This document shows, one piece after another, positions 10,548 through 18,600 of a stretch of DNA of 64,000 nt. This DNA is from CBDFGE01 sp965247055 (GTDB taxonomy: Bacteria > Chloroflexota > Dehalococcoidia > Lucifugimonadales > JAGWBF01). Each line of letters starts with the position of its first letter. The first letter of the stretch is position 1. The position numbers and the translations under genes were made by a program. The stretch covers positions 744,001-808,000 of the forward strand of contig CBDFGE010000006.1 in assembly GCA_965247055.1 (NCBI GenBank), written 5' to 3'. The notes under the pieces are model-generated. The model was not told where the DNA came from. It worked only from the letters and a program-made list of their open reading frames with translations, and did no database searches.

Positions 10548-11600
10548 CTAGGGGCCCCCGATCGCCCCTTCTAGGCCGTGGGCATTGACGAGCGCGGATA
10601 TCTGTTCCCAGGTCTCCTCCTCTATGTAAATGCCCTCCTGCCGCCGTTGCTGCTCCGTACGCCACTCCATCTCCCCCGGATACAGCACCTCGGAGAACCC
10701 CTTCGCCGGAGGCGTGTCCTTGACAAACTCGGCGAACTCCCTTGCCTGCCTCTTGAATTCCGCCAGGGGACGAAAGGCCTCCACATCGTAGACGGCGATA
10801 AAGCATCCGTCGTTGTGGCGGGCCTGAGGGTCTATGCCAAAGCCCAGGCCCGTAAGAATGCCGGAGAAGACCTCCACCATGAAGGAGAGGCCCGAGCCCT
10901 TGTGTCCCTGGTCCGCGCCCACGGGGAGGATGGCACCTCCCTGAAAGTAGTCGTTGGGGTCGGTGGTGGGGTTGCCATCCCTGTCAATCACCCAGGTACT
11001 TGGTATGGGCTCCTTCCGGCTCCTGGAGAGCGCCGCCTTCCCCGCGGCCACCGCGCTGGTGGCCATGTCCAGGAGCAGGGGACCTTCCAGGTCGCTGGGT
11101 ACCGCTATGGCCAGGGGATTGGTCCCCAGCCGGCGCTCCCTTCCTCCAAAGGGGGCTACCGCCTTGGGCCCCGCGCCCGAGTCGGCAGTAATAAGACCTA
11201 TCATGCCCTCTGCGGCGGCCATCTCAGGGTAGTCTCCCAGCCGGCCTATGTGGCTCTGGTGGAACACCGTAATCGCGGACACCCCGTGGGCGTGGGCCTT
11301 CTCGATCGCCATGCGCATGGCCTTTTCGGTTACCACGAAGCCGAACCCCCAGTTTCCGTCAATCCGGGCGGTGGTGGGCGACTCCCGTACCACCTCAAAG
11401 GGCGCGCCCGGTACGATGTGCCCCCGATGGATTCGCTCCACGTATTCCGGTATATGGATGACTCCATGGGAGTCGTGGCCGGTCAGATTGGCCTTCACCT
11501 GGTGGGTCGCCACGGTCCTCGCCTCTTCCTCGGTTACGCCTTCAGCCCGGTAGATGTGGTAGGCTACGTCGTAGAGATAGCCATGCTGGAACAGCGGCAT
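10548..11600 (-). CDS. Ldh-family (malate/L-lactate/ureidoglycolate-type) NAD(P)-dependent dehydrogenase
   Basis: This is a 350-residue member of the Ldh_2 family, the non-Rossmann malate/lactate/ureidoglycolate dehydrogenases that oxidise 2-hydroxyacids with NAD(P). The family hallmarks are visible: the GHDSHG segment near residue 48, the FHQSHIGRLG segment, and RRLGTNPLAIAVP followed by LLDMATS. The start at 11600 (MPLFQHGYL) follows a strong GGAGGAGG-like ribosome site; the open frame continues 62 codons further upstream but that part is low-quality sequence. The gene stands alone and is divergent from the histidine phosphatase gene. The substrate cannot be read from sequence. Confidence 0.85.
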   Translation of the reverse strand: MPLFQHGYLYDVAYHIYRAEGVTEEEARTVATHQVKANLTGHDSHGVIHIPEYVERIHRGHIVPGAPFEVVRESPTTARIDGNWGFGFVVTEKAMRMAIEKAHAHGVSAITVFHQSHIGRLGDYPEMAAAEGMIGLITADSGAGPKAVAPFGGRERRLGTNPLAIAVPSDLEGPLLLDMATSAVAAGKAALSRSRKEPIPSTWVIDRDGNPTTDPNDYFQGGAILPVGADQGHKGSGLSFMVEVFSGILTGLGFGIDPQARHNDGCFIAVYDVEAFRPLAEFKRQAREFAEFVKDTPPAKGFSEVLYPGEMEWRTEQQRRQEGIYIEEETWEQISALVNAHGLEGAIGGP

Positions 11601-11723
11601 TGCCTCACCTCCTCCAAACGCGACGGCTAGGTTGACTCGACCTGACCCCCGTCCACAAGAGTCTATATCCGCCCCCTGTCCTGTGCAATCGGGGTACGGG
11701 GCCAAACTTTGGTCGCGGCGGTT

Positions 11724-11752
11724 TTGACGCCGCTTGGGACGGCTGCTAAGAT
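11724..11752 (+). promoter_or_regulatory. Candidate sigma-70 promoter for the histidine phosphatase gene
   Basis: TTGACG (11724-11729), a 17-base spacer and TAAGAT (11747-11752). A start point near 11759 excludes the long upstream extension of the phosphatase frame that begins at 11734. Confidence 0.55.
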
Positions 11753-11823
11753 GGGAGCTGACGGGCCGGGCTCCAAGAAGCGTCATGGCTCACCTCGCCA
11801 CAGCAAGGGGACTAATTCGAGAG

Positions 11824-12447
11824 ATGCGGCTGATACTGGTAAGGCACGGCGAGACCGAGTGGAACCGGGGAGGGAGGTTCCAAGGGCAGAGTAGTGTGGG
11901 GCTAAACCAGCGCGGGCTCGCCCAAGCCCGCCAGACAGCGGATGCCCTGGTCCCCATGAAGCCCTCTGTCCTCTACTCCAGCCCGCTACCAAGGACCCTC
12001 AGCACTGCCCAGGAGATATCCCGAAAGCTATCTCTACCGGTAGCACCCCTGGAGGGAATAAAGGAGGTCAACCTGGGAGAGCTGGAAGGCATAACCGGAG
12101 AGGAGATGCGTTCCCGGTACCCCCAGATTTACTCCGCCTGGAGAGAGGATCCTTCGGACGTGGTCTTCCCCGGGGGGGAGTCCATGCGCCAGCTTCAAGA
12201 AAGGGCCTGGCAGGCCGTGGAGGGCATAGAAAGAGCACACCCGGAGGAGGTGATAGTGGCTGTGTCCCATAACTTCGCCATACGCACCGTAATGTGCCGC
12301 TTCTTGGGGCTCCCCCTGTCCCAGTTCCACGTGCTCAGGGTTGACCTGGGGTCGATAAGCATCCTCCAGTCGCGTCCCGGGTTCCGCCAGGTGGTGTCAA
12401 TCAACGATAGGTGCCATCTCTCCCACGACTCGTTGCCGGAGAGCTAG
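11824..12447 (+). CDS. Histidine phosphatase family protein (phosphoglycerate mutase-like)
   Basis: This 207-residue histidine phosphatase superfamily protein is of the cobalamin phosphatase/PGM-like type. The RHGETEWN motif with its phospho-accepting His lies at residues 7-14. A second catalytic region (SSPLPRTLSTA) and a late VAVSHNFAIR segment with the second catalytic His are also present. The start at 11824 (MRLILVRHGET) gives the usual family length; an in-frame ATG at 11785 is the alternative, and anything earlier overlaps the promoter. The gene is followed 89 bases later by tilS. The substrate is unknown; members include alpha-ribazole phosphatase and broad sugar-phosphate phosphatases. 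Confidence 0.85.
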   Translation: MRLILVRHGETEWNRGGRFQGQSSVGLNQRGLAQARQTADALVPMKPSVLYSSPLPRTLSTAQEISRKLSLPVAPLEGIKEVNLGELEGITGEEMRSRYPQIYSAWREDPSDVVFPGGESMRQLQERAWQAVEGIERAHPEEVIVAVSHNFAIRTVMCRFLGLPLSQFHVLRVDLGSISILQSRPGFRQVVSINDRCHLSHDSLPES

Positions 12448-12536
12448 GCTGCTTGCCCTCGCCGGAGTCCACATTTGCCCCCGCACCTCTGGGCGCCCCG
12501 GCGTCCCCAGGCGCATTAACCCACAGGCCCGCAGCC

Positions 12537-13976
12537 ATGAGTGAAAAACTGGAAGCACTGGTGAAGGCGGCGCTGGAGCGCGCCGGATACGTGGATACGG
12601 GCACCCTCCTGGTGGTGGCGGTGTCCGGCGGTCCGGACTCCCTTGCCCTTCTCCACTGCCTGACACGCCTGACGGAGAGCACGGGCCTACGGCTCCATGT
12701 CGCCCACCTGAACCACGACTTCCGGGGGGAGGAAGCCGAGGAGGACGCCAGATTCGTTTCTTCGGTAGCCGGCCACCTGGGCCTTCCGGTGACAGCGGAG
12801 AGGGCCGACCCCCTGGCGTACCAGAAAGAGATGCAGGTTTCCTCCTTCGAGGAGGCGGCCCGGGAGTTGCGTTATCGGTTCCTCGGCCGGTTGGCCGGCG
12901 AGCTGGGCGCCGCAGCCGTGGCCCTGGGCCACACCAGCGACGACCTGGCGGAAACCGTGCTTATGCACATCGTCCGTGGCAGCGGCATCCATGGGCTGCG
13001 GGGTATGGAGGAGCTATCCGTTTGGCAAAGCAGGACCGGAGGCAGCCCGGCCAACCTGTTCCGGCCCCTCCTTGGAGCGACGAGGAAAGAGACGGGGCTC
13101 TACTGCCGCGAGGGAGGGATCGGTTTTCGCGAGGACTCCAGCAACCTGGATTTGCGCTTTACCCGGAACCGGGTGCGCCATCAGCTCCTGCCCTCCCTCG
13201 AGAGCTACAACCCGCGCATCAGGGAGGCCCTCGTCAGGCTTGCACGGTCCGCTGCTCTGGAGGTGAGCTATCTGGAGGAGCAGACGGCCTCGGCCTGGGC
13301 CAGGGCGGCCCTGGAAGGGGACCGTTCAGTTGTGCTGGACACCCACGCCCTCGCGTCGCTCCACCCTCTCCTGAGACGCCTCGTGCTCAGGCGCGCCTAC
13401 GAACGCGTAGCGGGAGACACCCGCAGGCTTGAGGAGGTGCACCTGGAGGCTATGGAGGAGGCCATCCGTTCCCCTGCGGGAAGGGTGCGGCACCTGCCCA
13501 GGGGCTTGAAGCTCCACAGTGCCTACGGGCAGCTAATCTTGGGCCGTGAGGACACGGTCCCCTGCCCCTTCCCGTCCCTCGTTGGCGAGCGCGAGCTGGA
13601 GATGCCGTCCACCGGCGGCGAGTCGGCCATAGAGATTTGCGGCTGGAGGGTATCAGTCCGACTCCTACCCCAGGTGCAGGCCACGGGAGAAGACCCCTAC
13701 CTTGGGTCCTTCGACGGAGAGGCCCTGGGAAGCGGCCTTTCGGTGCGCTCGCGGCGGCCGGGGGACCGTTTTCAGCCCTTGGGGATGGGAGAAGAGAAGA
13801 AGCTCCAGGACTTCTTCGTGGACCAGAAGGTGCCCCGGACGTGGCGCGACCGGATACCGCTGCTGGTCTCGGAGCGGGGCATCGCGTGGGTGGTGGGCTA
13901 TCGAGTCGCGGAGTGGGCGCGGGTGAGGGATGATACCCAGCGTGTCCGGCAGATTCGGTTCGCTCTTAAGCTATAG
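12537..13976 (+). CDS. tilS: tRNA(Ile) lysidine synthetase
   Basis: TilS uses ATP and lysine to convert the wobble cytidine of the CAU-anticodon isoleucine tRNA to lysidine, an essential decoding step. The N-type ATP pyrophosphatase P-loop SGGPDS is at residues 30-35, followed by VAHLNHDFRGEEAEEDARF and ALGHTSDDLAETVLMHIVRG. A C-terminal TilS domain is present (SRRPGDRFQPLGM, then LQDFFVDQKVP). At 479 residues it matches the longer Bacillus-type enzyme. The start at 12537 (MSEKLEAL) removes 42 low-complexity codons that overlap the end of the preceding gene in another frame. Confidence 0.95.
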   Translation: MSEKLEALVKAALERAGYVDTGTLLVVAVSGGPDSLALLHCLTRLTESTGLRLHVAHLNHDFRGEEAEEDARFVSSVAGHLGLPVTAERADPLAYQKEMQVSSFEEAARELRYRFLGRLAGELGAAAVALGHTSDDLAETVLMHIVRGSGIHGLRGMEELSVWQSRTGGSPANLFRPLLGATRKETGLYCREGGIGFREDSSNLDLRFTRNRVRHQLLPSLESYNPRIREALVRLARSAALEVSYLEEQTASAWARAALEGDRSVVLDTHALASLHPLLRRLVLRRAYERVAGDTRRLEEVHLEAMEEAIRSPAGRVRHLPRGLKLHSAYGQLILGREDTVPCPFPSLVGERELEMPSTGGESAIEICGWRVSVRLLPQVQATGEDPYLGSFDGEALGSGLSVRSRRPGDRFQPLGMGEEKKLQDFFVDQKVPRTWRDRIPLLVSERGIAWVVGYRVAEWARVRDDTQRVRQIRFALKL

Positions 13977-14012
13977 TCTTTAAGGGTCGCCGTGTTAACT
14001 CTTCAGTGCGGG

Positions 14013-14855
14013 TCACAGCCCCAGCAGCCGCGAGGGGTTGTCCTTGACCATCATGCCGACTTCCACCTCCTCCATTCCGGTCTGGAGCAGGGTCGCGATC
14101 CCCATGCGCAGGCCCTCGGCCGGGATCGGGTGGTATACCTGTCCAAAATCGGTGCTGACGATGCACTGCTCTGTGCCGATGGCCTGCAGCATCTCCGCCA
14201 GCTCATAGGGGCTGAGCCTGTGGGTCAGGGGCATCATCACATGGATGCAGTGCTCGATGTACGCCCCCATCTTGGCCAGGGCTCTCATGTCCTCGACCGT
14301 CATGCCAGTCCAGAAAGACATAGTGGAGGCGTGGGTGACCACTATGCGGTGTATGCCCAGGTTCCTGGCCTCCTCCACCAGGACCATGCTCTCTTGGGTC
14401 GAGAGGTGTCCAGTGGCCAGCACCATGTCGTGCTCCTTGATGGTCTCTAGGATGGTATACGCCTCCGGGAGAAGGCGGCCCCGACCGTCCAGTATGTATA
14501 TCCCACCATCCAACCCCCTGCGCTGTCTATCTACCCTGGCGGAAAAGGTGGGCATCCAGACTACCCGGCCTCCCATCTTGGCCGATGCCTCGACGGCCAT
14601 CGGGTTGAGACCCCCTACCTCGACGTCCAGAGACACGCCTCCGATAAGGGAGATGCCGGGGATCATCTTTCCCACGGTGTAGGCCACCGGCTGGGTAGGA
14701 TACTCGTGGCTCTTGAAGACCACTCCCCTCATGCCCATGCTTTTGGCGCTCTGGGCCACGTCCACGGCATCACAACGGCGCTCGACCCTGGGGTCGGGCG
14801 CGAAGTGGACATGGATGTCAACGGCGTCCTCCATGAGCCTGTCAACTGCAGCCAC
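14013..14855 (-). CDS. Metal-dependent hydrolase, amidohydrolase-like TIM barrel (DUF6282-like)
   Basis: This is a 280-residue probable metallo-hydrolase. An HxH metal-binding pair is visible at the N-terminus (DIHVHFAPD, residues 13-21). Later there are further candidate ligands in FKSHEYP, ATGHLSTQE, VVTHAST and STDFGQ, the last resembling the usual Asp ligand of the superfamily. The pattern fits amidohydrolase-like proteins of the DUF6282 type, whose reaction is not established. It is transcribed alone and diverges from the thioredoxin-like gene. The substrate is unknown. Confidence 0.7.
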   Translation of the reverse strand: MAAVDRLMEDAVDIHVHFAPDPRVERRCDAVDVAQSAKSMGMRGVVFKSHEYPTQPVAYTVGKMIPGISLIGGVSLDVEVGGLNPMAVEASAKMGGRVVWMPTFSARVDRQRRGLDGGIYILDGRGRLLPEAYTILETIKEHDMVLATGHLSTQESMVLVEEARNLGIHRIVVTHASTMSFWTGMTVEDMRALAKMGAYIEHCIHVMMPLTHRLSPYELAEMLQAIGTEQCIVSTDFGQVYHPIPAEGLRMGIATLLQTGMEEVEVGMMVKDNPSRLLGL

Positions 14856-15129
14856 GGCGCCTCCTTCTCTTCAATTTCTTCAGTGCCGTCTCGCCGGAAT
14901 CGGCGCCACACCCGTGAACCGATCCTACGCCGGCTATACCGGCGCCTCAGGCCCGAGCGCTGCTCCGAAGCGAGTTGGCGATAGCATAAGGCGGGCGTTT
15001 CGGCCTGTCAAGCTGGGGACCCACACACACGCCGGCTGCGCCGGTGCAAAGTCCAGGCCTGCCAGGTGCGCCAGCCGGCGGGCCAGGGCAGTCGGGGAAA
15101 TCGGGGAATCCTCACCGCCCTTTTTGACG

Positions 15130-15135
15130 TATACT
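15130..15135 (+). promoter_or_regulatory. Candidate -10 element of a leaderless transcript
   Basis: TATACT ends 7 bases before the ATG at 15143, so transcription would start at or next to the start codon. No Shine-Dalgarno sequence precedes that ATG. No good -35 is seen at the expected distance. Confidence 0.4.
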
Positions 15136-15142
15136 TGGGTAT

Positions 15143-16408
15143 ATGAGACTAATACGCAACACGGTCCCGCTGGCGGTGGCCATTGTGATCATCATCTCCG
15201 CCATCCTGGTCATCGAGAATCCCTTCAGAGGCGGGAACTCCGAGGGGGACTCCGAGGGACCGGTGGTCGTCGACGCCCCCGAGAGGCCGGCACAGACGGT
15301 AGGTGGTGGCGTACCCTCGGAGGAAGGGAAGGCCACAGCAACTGAGACTCCCCGGCGCGTGGTCGCGGAAGGCCCGGTGGCTCCGGAGGTGGAGGGGATA
15401 AAGGCCTGGATCAACTCCCAGCCCCTCAAGATAGGAGATCTCCGGGGGAAGGTGGTGCTGGTGGACTTCTGGACCTACACCTGCGTCAACTGCATCCGCA
15501 CCTTTCCGTACCTCAAAATATGGCACTCCAAGTACGCCGACGACGGGCTGGTGATTCTGGGGGTACACACCCCCGAGTTCAGCTTCGAGGAGAAGCTGGA
15601 GAACGTCCGAGGCGCGGTCAAGGATAACGGCATCGGATGGGCGGTGGCGTTGGACAACGACTATGACACGTGGCGGGCCTACAAGAACCGGTTCTGGCCG
15701 GCCAAGTACCTCATCGACCAGGATGGGATCATCCGGTACACCCATTTTGGAGAGGGCGCCTACGCCGAGACGGAGCTCAAGATAAGGGAGCTGCTGGAAG
15801 AGACGGGGGCCGACCCGTCCCAGCTGGACCCCGCCCTTCCCGATGACCAGGAGGTCGACAAGTCGTACCTGGAGACCCCCTTCGCCCACGTCACCCGGGA
15901 GCTCTACGCAGGACACAAGCGCGGCTACCAGGACATTATGTTCGGGGGAGGATACGTCGGACACCTGGAGTATTTCCGGGAGCGGGACACCCTTGTTTTC
16001 TACGAGGACCTAGGGGAACACAAAGATGACCTTATCTACCTGCAAGGCCCGTGGTACAATGGCCCCGAGAGCATCCTCCACGGGCGGGAGACGACCGGCT
16101 TCGAGGACTACATGGCCCTCAGGGTCTCCGCCAAGAGCGTCAACGTGGTCGTCACGCCCGAAGGGGAGGGGGCCGAGCCCTTCGAGGTGCTGATCACACT
16201 GGACGGCGAGTACCTGACGGAGGATAACAAGGGGGACGACGTGGTCGTCGAGGAGGACGGAAGGAGCTTCCTTCATGTGGATGAGCCCCGCTTGTACTCG
16301 GTGGTGGTGGCGCCAAGCTACGGGACCTACGATCTTAAACTAAGCTCCAACTCCTCGCGGTTCGGAGTCTTCGCCTTTACCTTCGGCGTCTACGAGTCCG
16401 GGGTCTAA
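15143..16408 (+). CDS. Membrane-anchored thioredoxin-like protein with C-terminal DipZ-type domain
   Basis: This is a 421-residue extracytoplasmic thiol-disulfide protein. It has an N-terminal membrane segment (about residues 8-24), a low-complexity linker, and a TlpA/DipZ-like thioredoxin domain with the redox motif CVNC at Cys114 and Cys117 inside WTYTCVNCIRTFP. The C-terminal half (about 250-421) resembles the carbohydrate-binding-like domain that follows thioredoxin in DipZ. The gene is followed by a ccdA homologue. In mycobacterial DipZ the CcdA and thioredoxin parts are one protein; here they are two adjacent genes, which supports electron transfer from CcdA to this protein. The ATG lacks a ribosome site and may be read leaderless. 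Confidence 0.85.
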   Translation: MRLIRNTVPLAVAIVIIISAILVIENPFRGGNSEGDSEGPVVVDAPERPAQTVGGGVPSEEGKATATETPRRVVAEGPVAPEVEGIKAWINSQPLKIGDLRGKVVLVDFWTYTCVNCIRTFPYLKIWHSKYADDGLVILGVHTPEFSFEEKLENVRGAVKDNGIGWAVALDNDYDTWRAYKNRFWPAKYLIDQDGIIRYTHFGEGAYAETELKIRELLEETGADPSQLDPALPDDQEVDKSYLETPFAHVTRELYAGHKRGYQDIMFGGGYVGHLEYFRERDTLVFYEDLGEHKDDLIYLQGPWYNGPESILHGRETTGFEDYMALRVSAKSVNVVVTPEGEGAEPFEVLITLDGEYLTEDNKGDDVVVEEDGRSFLHVDEPRLYSVVVAPSYGTYDLKLSSNSSRFGVFAFTFGVYESGV

Positions 16409-16486
16409 GCCAATGTTCTCACGGAAGCGGATGGCTCTCACGGGCCGGGAGCCGTAAGTTGCATGACATACAGGTAGGGCGAAGAC

Positions 16487-17209
16487 ATGTTCGGTGAAGT
16501 CGGCCTTATCGCGGCGTTTGTCGCCGGCTTTTTGTCCTTCGTGGCGCCCTGCACGCTGGTTCTGGTGCCCATATTCGTCGCCTACCTGGCGGGAATCACA
16601 CTGAACAGCGAGCAGGAGCTGGGGCAGGGCAAGTACCGGATGCCCGTCTTCTTGAACACCGTCAGCTTTGTTCTGGGGTTTACTCTGGTCTTCGTCCTTC
16701 TCGGGGCATCCTTCGGCGCGTTATCTGAGACTGTGTCCGAGTCCGAAGCATGGCTCGCCAGAGTCGGAGGGACGGTCATCATCCTGTTCGGCCTCATCAG
16801 CATGGGGCTGCTGAAGGTCCCCTTCCTGATGCAAGAGCGGAGCCTCGCAATGATCCCGGGCCGCAACATAAAGTACGTTGGCTCCTTCGTGGTGGGGTCC
16901 ACCATGGGGATCGGGTGGGTCCCTTGCGTTGGCCCGATCCTGGGGAGCATCCTGGTGCTGGCTGGGACGGGTGGCTCGGTGGTCGACGGAAGTCTGCTGC
17001 TCCTGGCCTACTCCTTGGGCATGATGCTTCCATTTCTCGCCTTCGGCCTCTTCGCCGGCTGGGGGACACGCCTGATTCGGGAATATGGGCACCTGTTCAG
17101 ATACTCCGGGTACGCGGCCGGGGCGATGCTCGTCGTGCTGGGCATCATCGTCTTCACCGAGAACCTGCGGGAGATCACGGCCCAGTTCGGTTTCCTCGCC
17201 GCGGTCTAG
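16487..17209 (+). CDS. ccdA: CcdA-type cytochrome c biogenesis / thiol-disulfide transmembrane protein
   Basis: This 240-residue polytopic membrane protein of the CcdA/DsbD-beta family shuttles reducing power from cytoplasmic thioredoxin to extracytoplasmic thiol proteins. The two redox cysteines sit in the expected places: Cys22 in FVAPCTLVL (first helix) and Cys147 in GWVPCVGP (fourth helix). About six hydrophobic segments are evident. It lies 78 bases after the thioredoxin-like gene on the same strand and probably reduces its CVNC site. An operon is likely. Confidence 0.9.
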   Translation: MFGEVGLIAAFVAGFLSFVAPCTLVLVPIFVAYLAGITLNSEQELGQGKYRMPVFLNTVSFVLGFTLVFVLLGASFGALSETVSESEAWLARVGGTVIILFGLISMGLLKVPFLMQERSLAMIPGRNIKYVGSFVVGSTMGIGWVPCVGPILGSILVLAGTGGSVVDGSLLLLAYSLGMMLPFLAFGLFAGWGTRLIREYGHLFRYSGYAAGAMLVVLGIIVFTENLREITAQFGFLAAV

Positions 17210-17299
17210 GACGCAGCTTCCCCCACCTCGGGGGCAGGATCAACCGTGGAGCTCCACCGGTCCAACGACCAGCTTCAACGCTGGGGCACGACAACCTAG

Positions 17300-18600
17300 C
17301 AGGGTGCTGAAATAAGGCCGGCAGGTGGGCTAAAGACCGTTAACTCCCGTTGTTTTGGAGGGATGCACCCTATAGAGGAGAGGTCTCAGCCACCGGGGGA
17401 GGCCACTCCACCCCCGGATCAGGCCTTTGTCCCACCTTCAGCCCGGGTTTAAAGCCAATTTGGCCATCCGGACCAGGTTGTAGGCAGCCACCGTCAGGTC
17501 CGCCCACATCTGGTTGCGGGCTACCCCGATGTAACGCAACTTGCGCCCGCCGCCCACCGTCTTGGTCCAGCCGAAGATCTCCTCCACCCGCTTCCTCACC
17601 CGCTGGCTGATGGCATACCCCGGGTGACGGGTTGTCCTGCCATCGATGGCGCTGGACCGGCCTTTGGTATTTTGGGCCACGTGGGGCGTGACTTTCATCT
17701 CCCGACATCTAGCACCGAAGGCTCTGGCGTCGTAGTTCTTGTCTCCACCCAACGTTATCCGGCCTACTCCTCGTAAACGGGAAAGCAGTTCCACTGCGGC
17801 CTGCCGCTCCGCCCGTCCGTTGGCCTCAGTGACCAACACCCCCACCGCCAAGCCATTACGGTTCTCCATTAGCACGTGTCCGGCAAAGCACAGCTTGGCC
17901 TCCTTCCCAGGGCCCTTACGCGCCAGTCGAGCCTCTGGGTCCGTGGTGGAGGCATGGCTGTCGTTCTTCCTTTCTTCCCCGCGAAAGTCCACCTCGGGGT
18001 CGCGTCCTCCTCCCCTGGGCCCTCTACCATCTTTGGGTCGGAAGCTCTTCAATGACGCCCAAGATTCCAGCAAGGTCCCATCCACGGTGAAGTGCTCATC
18101 GGACAGCAGATTCCGGCGCTGAGCTTCGGCCAACACCTCTTGGAAGAATTGTCCAGACACCTCATGGTCCAATAGCCGAGTCTTGTTCTTGGAAAAGGTG
18201 GAGGAGTCGAAGGCTGGGTCCATGATGTTCAGGTCCAGAAACCATTTGAACAGCAGGTCATATTGCAGTCGCTCGCAGAACTGGCGCTCGCTCCTGATGG
18301 TGTAGAGACCCATCAGCAGGCATCCTTTTAGCAGGTGTTCAGGAGGAATGGAGGGGCGTCCCACCTTGGCGTACATGCGGCTGAAGGTGGGAGACAGCTC
18401 AGCCAAGGCCCGGTCGACCATGGGTTTGATTAGCCGGATGGGGTGGTCTTCGGGTATCAGCTGGTCCGGAGTCCCCGCACTTAGAATCATGGTCTGCCTT
18501 TCCACATCTCCTCGCATCCCGCTCCCTCCCCAAGTTTATCTACCCCGGACTATACCACCTACACAACGACCCCGTCAGGTACAGGTTTTTCAGCATCCTG
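17300..18600 (-). mobile_element. Complete IS5-family-like insertion sequence with CTAG target duplication
   Basis: The element is 1301 bp. The ends carry imperfect inverted repeats: CAGGGTGCTGAAA at 17300 and, on the other strand, CAGGATGCTGAAA ending at 18600. Each end is flanked by the tetranucleotide CTAG (17296-17299 and 18601-18604), matching the YTAR four-base target preference known for the IS5 family. One transposase gene fills the element on the minus strand. The right copy of CTAG contains the stop codon of carB. Confidence 0.85.
17438..18517 (-). CDS. IS5-type DDE transposase
   Basis: This is a full-length 359-residue transposase. The N-terminal third (DQLIPEDHPIRLIKPMVD, then PPEHLLKGCLLMGLY) is the DUF772-type domain. 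The catalytic DDE domain follows, with candidate acidic residues in FTVDGTLLE, LGGDKNYD and the R-x3-E-x6-K signature in RKRVEEIFGWTK. The frame is intact, so the copy may still be active. Its stop lies about 140 bp inside the left end of the element. Confidence 0.9.
   Translation of the reverse strand: MRGDVERQTMILSAGTPDQLIPEDHPIRLIKPMVDRALAELSPTFSRMYAKVGRPSIPPEHLLKGCLLMGLYTIRSERQFCERLQYDLLFKWFLDLNIMDPAFDSSTFSKNKTRLLDHEVSGQFFQEVLAEAQRRNLLSDEHFTVDGTLLESWASLKSFRPKDGRGPRGGGRDPEVDFRGEERKNDSHASTTDPEARLARKGPGKEAKLCFAGHVLMENRNGLAVGVLVTEANGRAERQAAVELLSRLRGVGRITLGGDKNYDARAFGARCREMKVTPHVAQNTKGRSSAIDGRTTRHPGYAISQRVRKRVEEIFGWTKTVGGGRKLRYIGVARNQMWADLTVAAYNLVRMAKLALNPG

Noticed and set aside
10578..11630. 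350-codon plus-strand open frame opposite the Ldh-family dehydrogenase
   Set aside because: It mirrors a clearly conserved gene on the other strand; the sequence is low in family-like features and arises from GC-rich codon bias.
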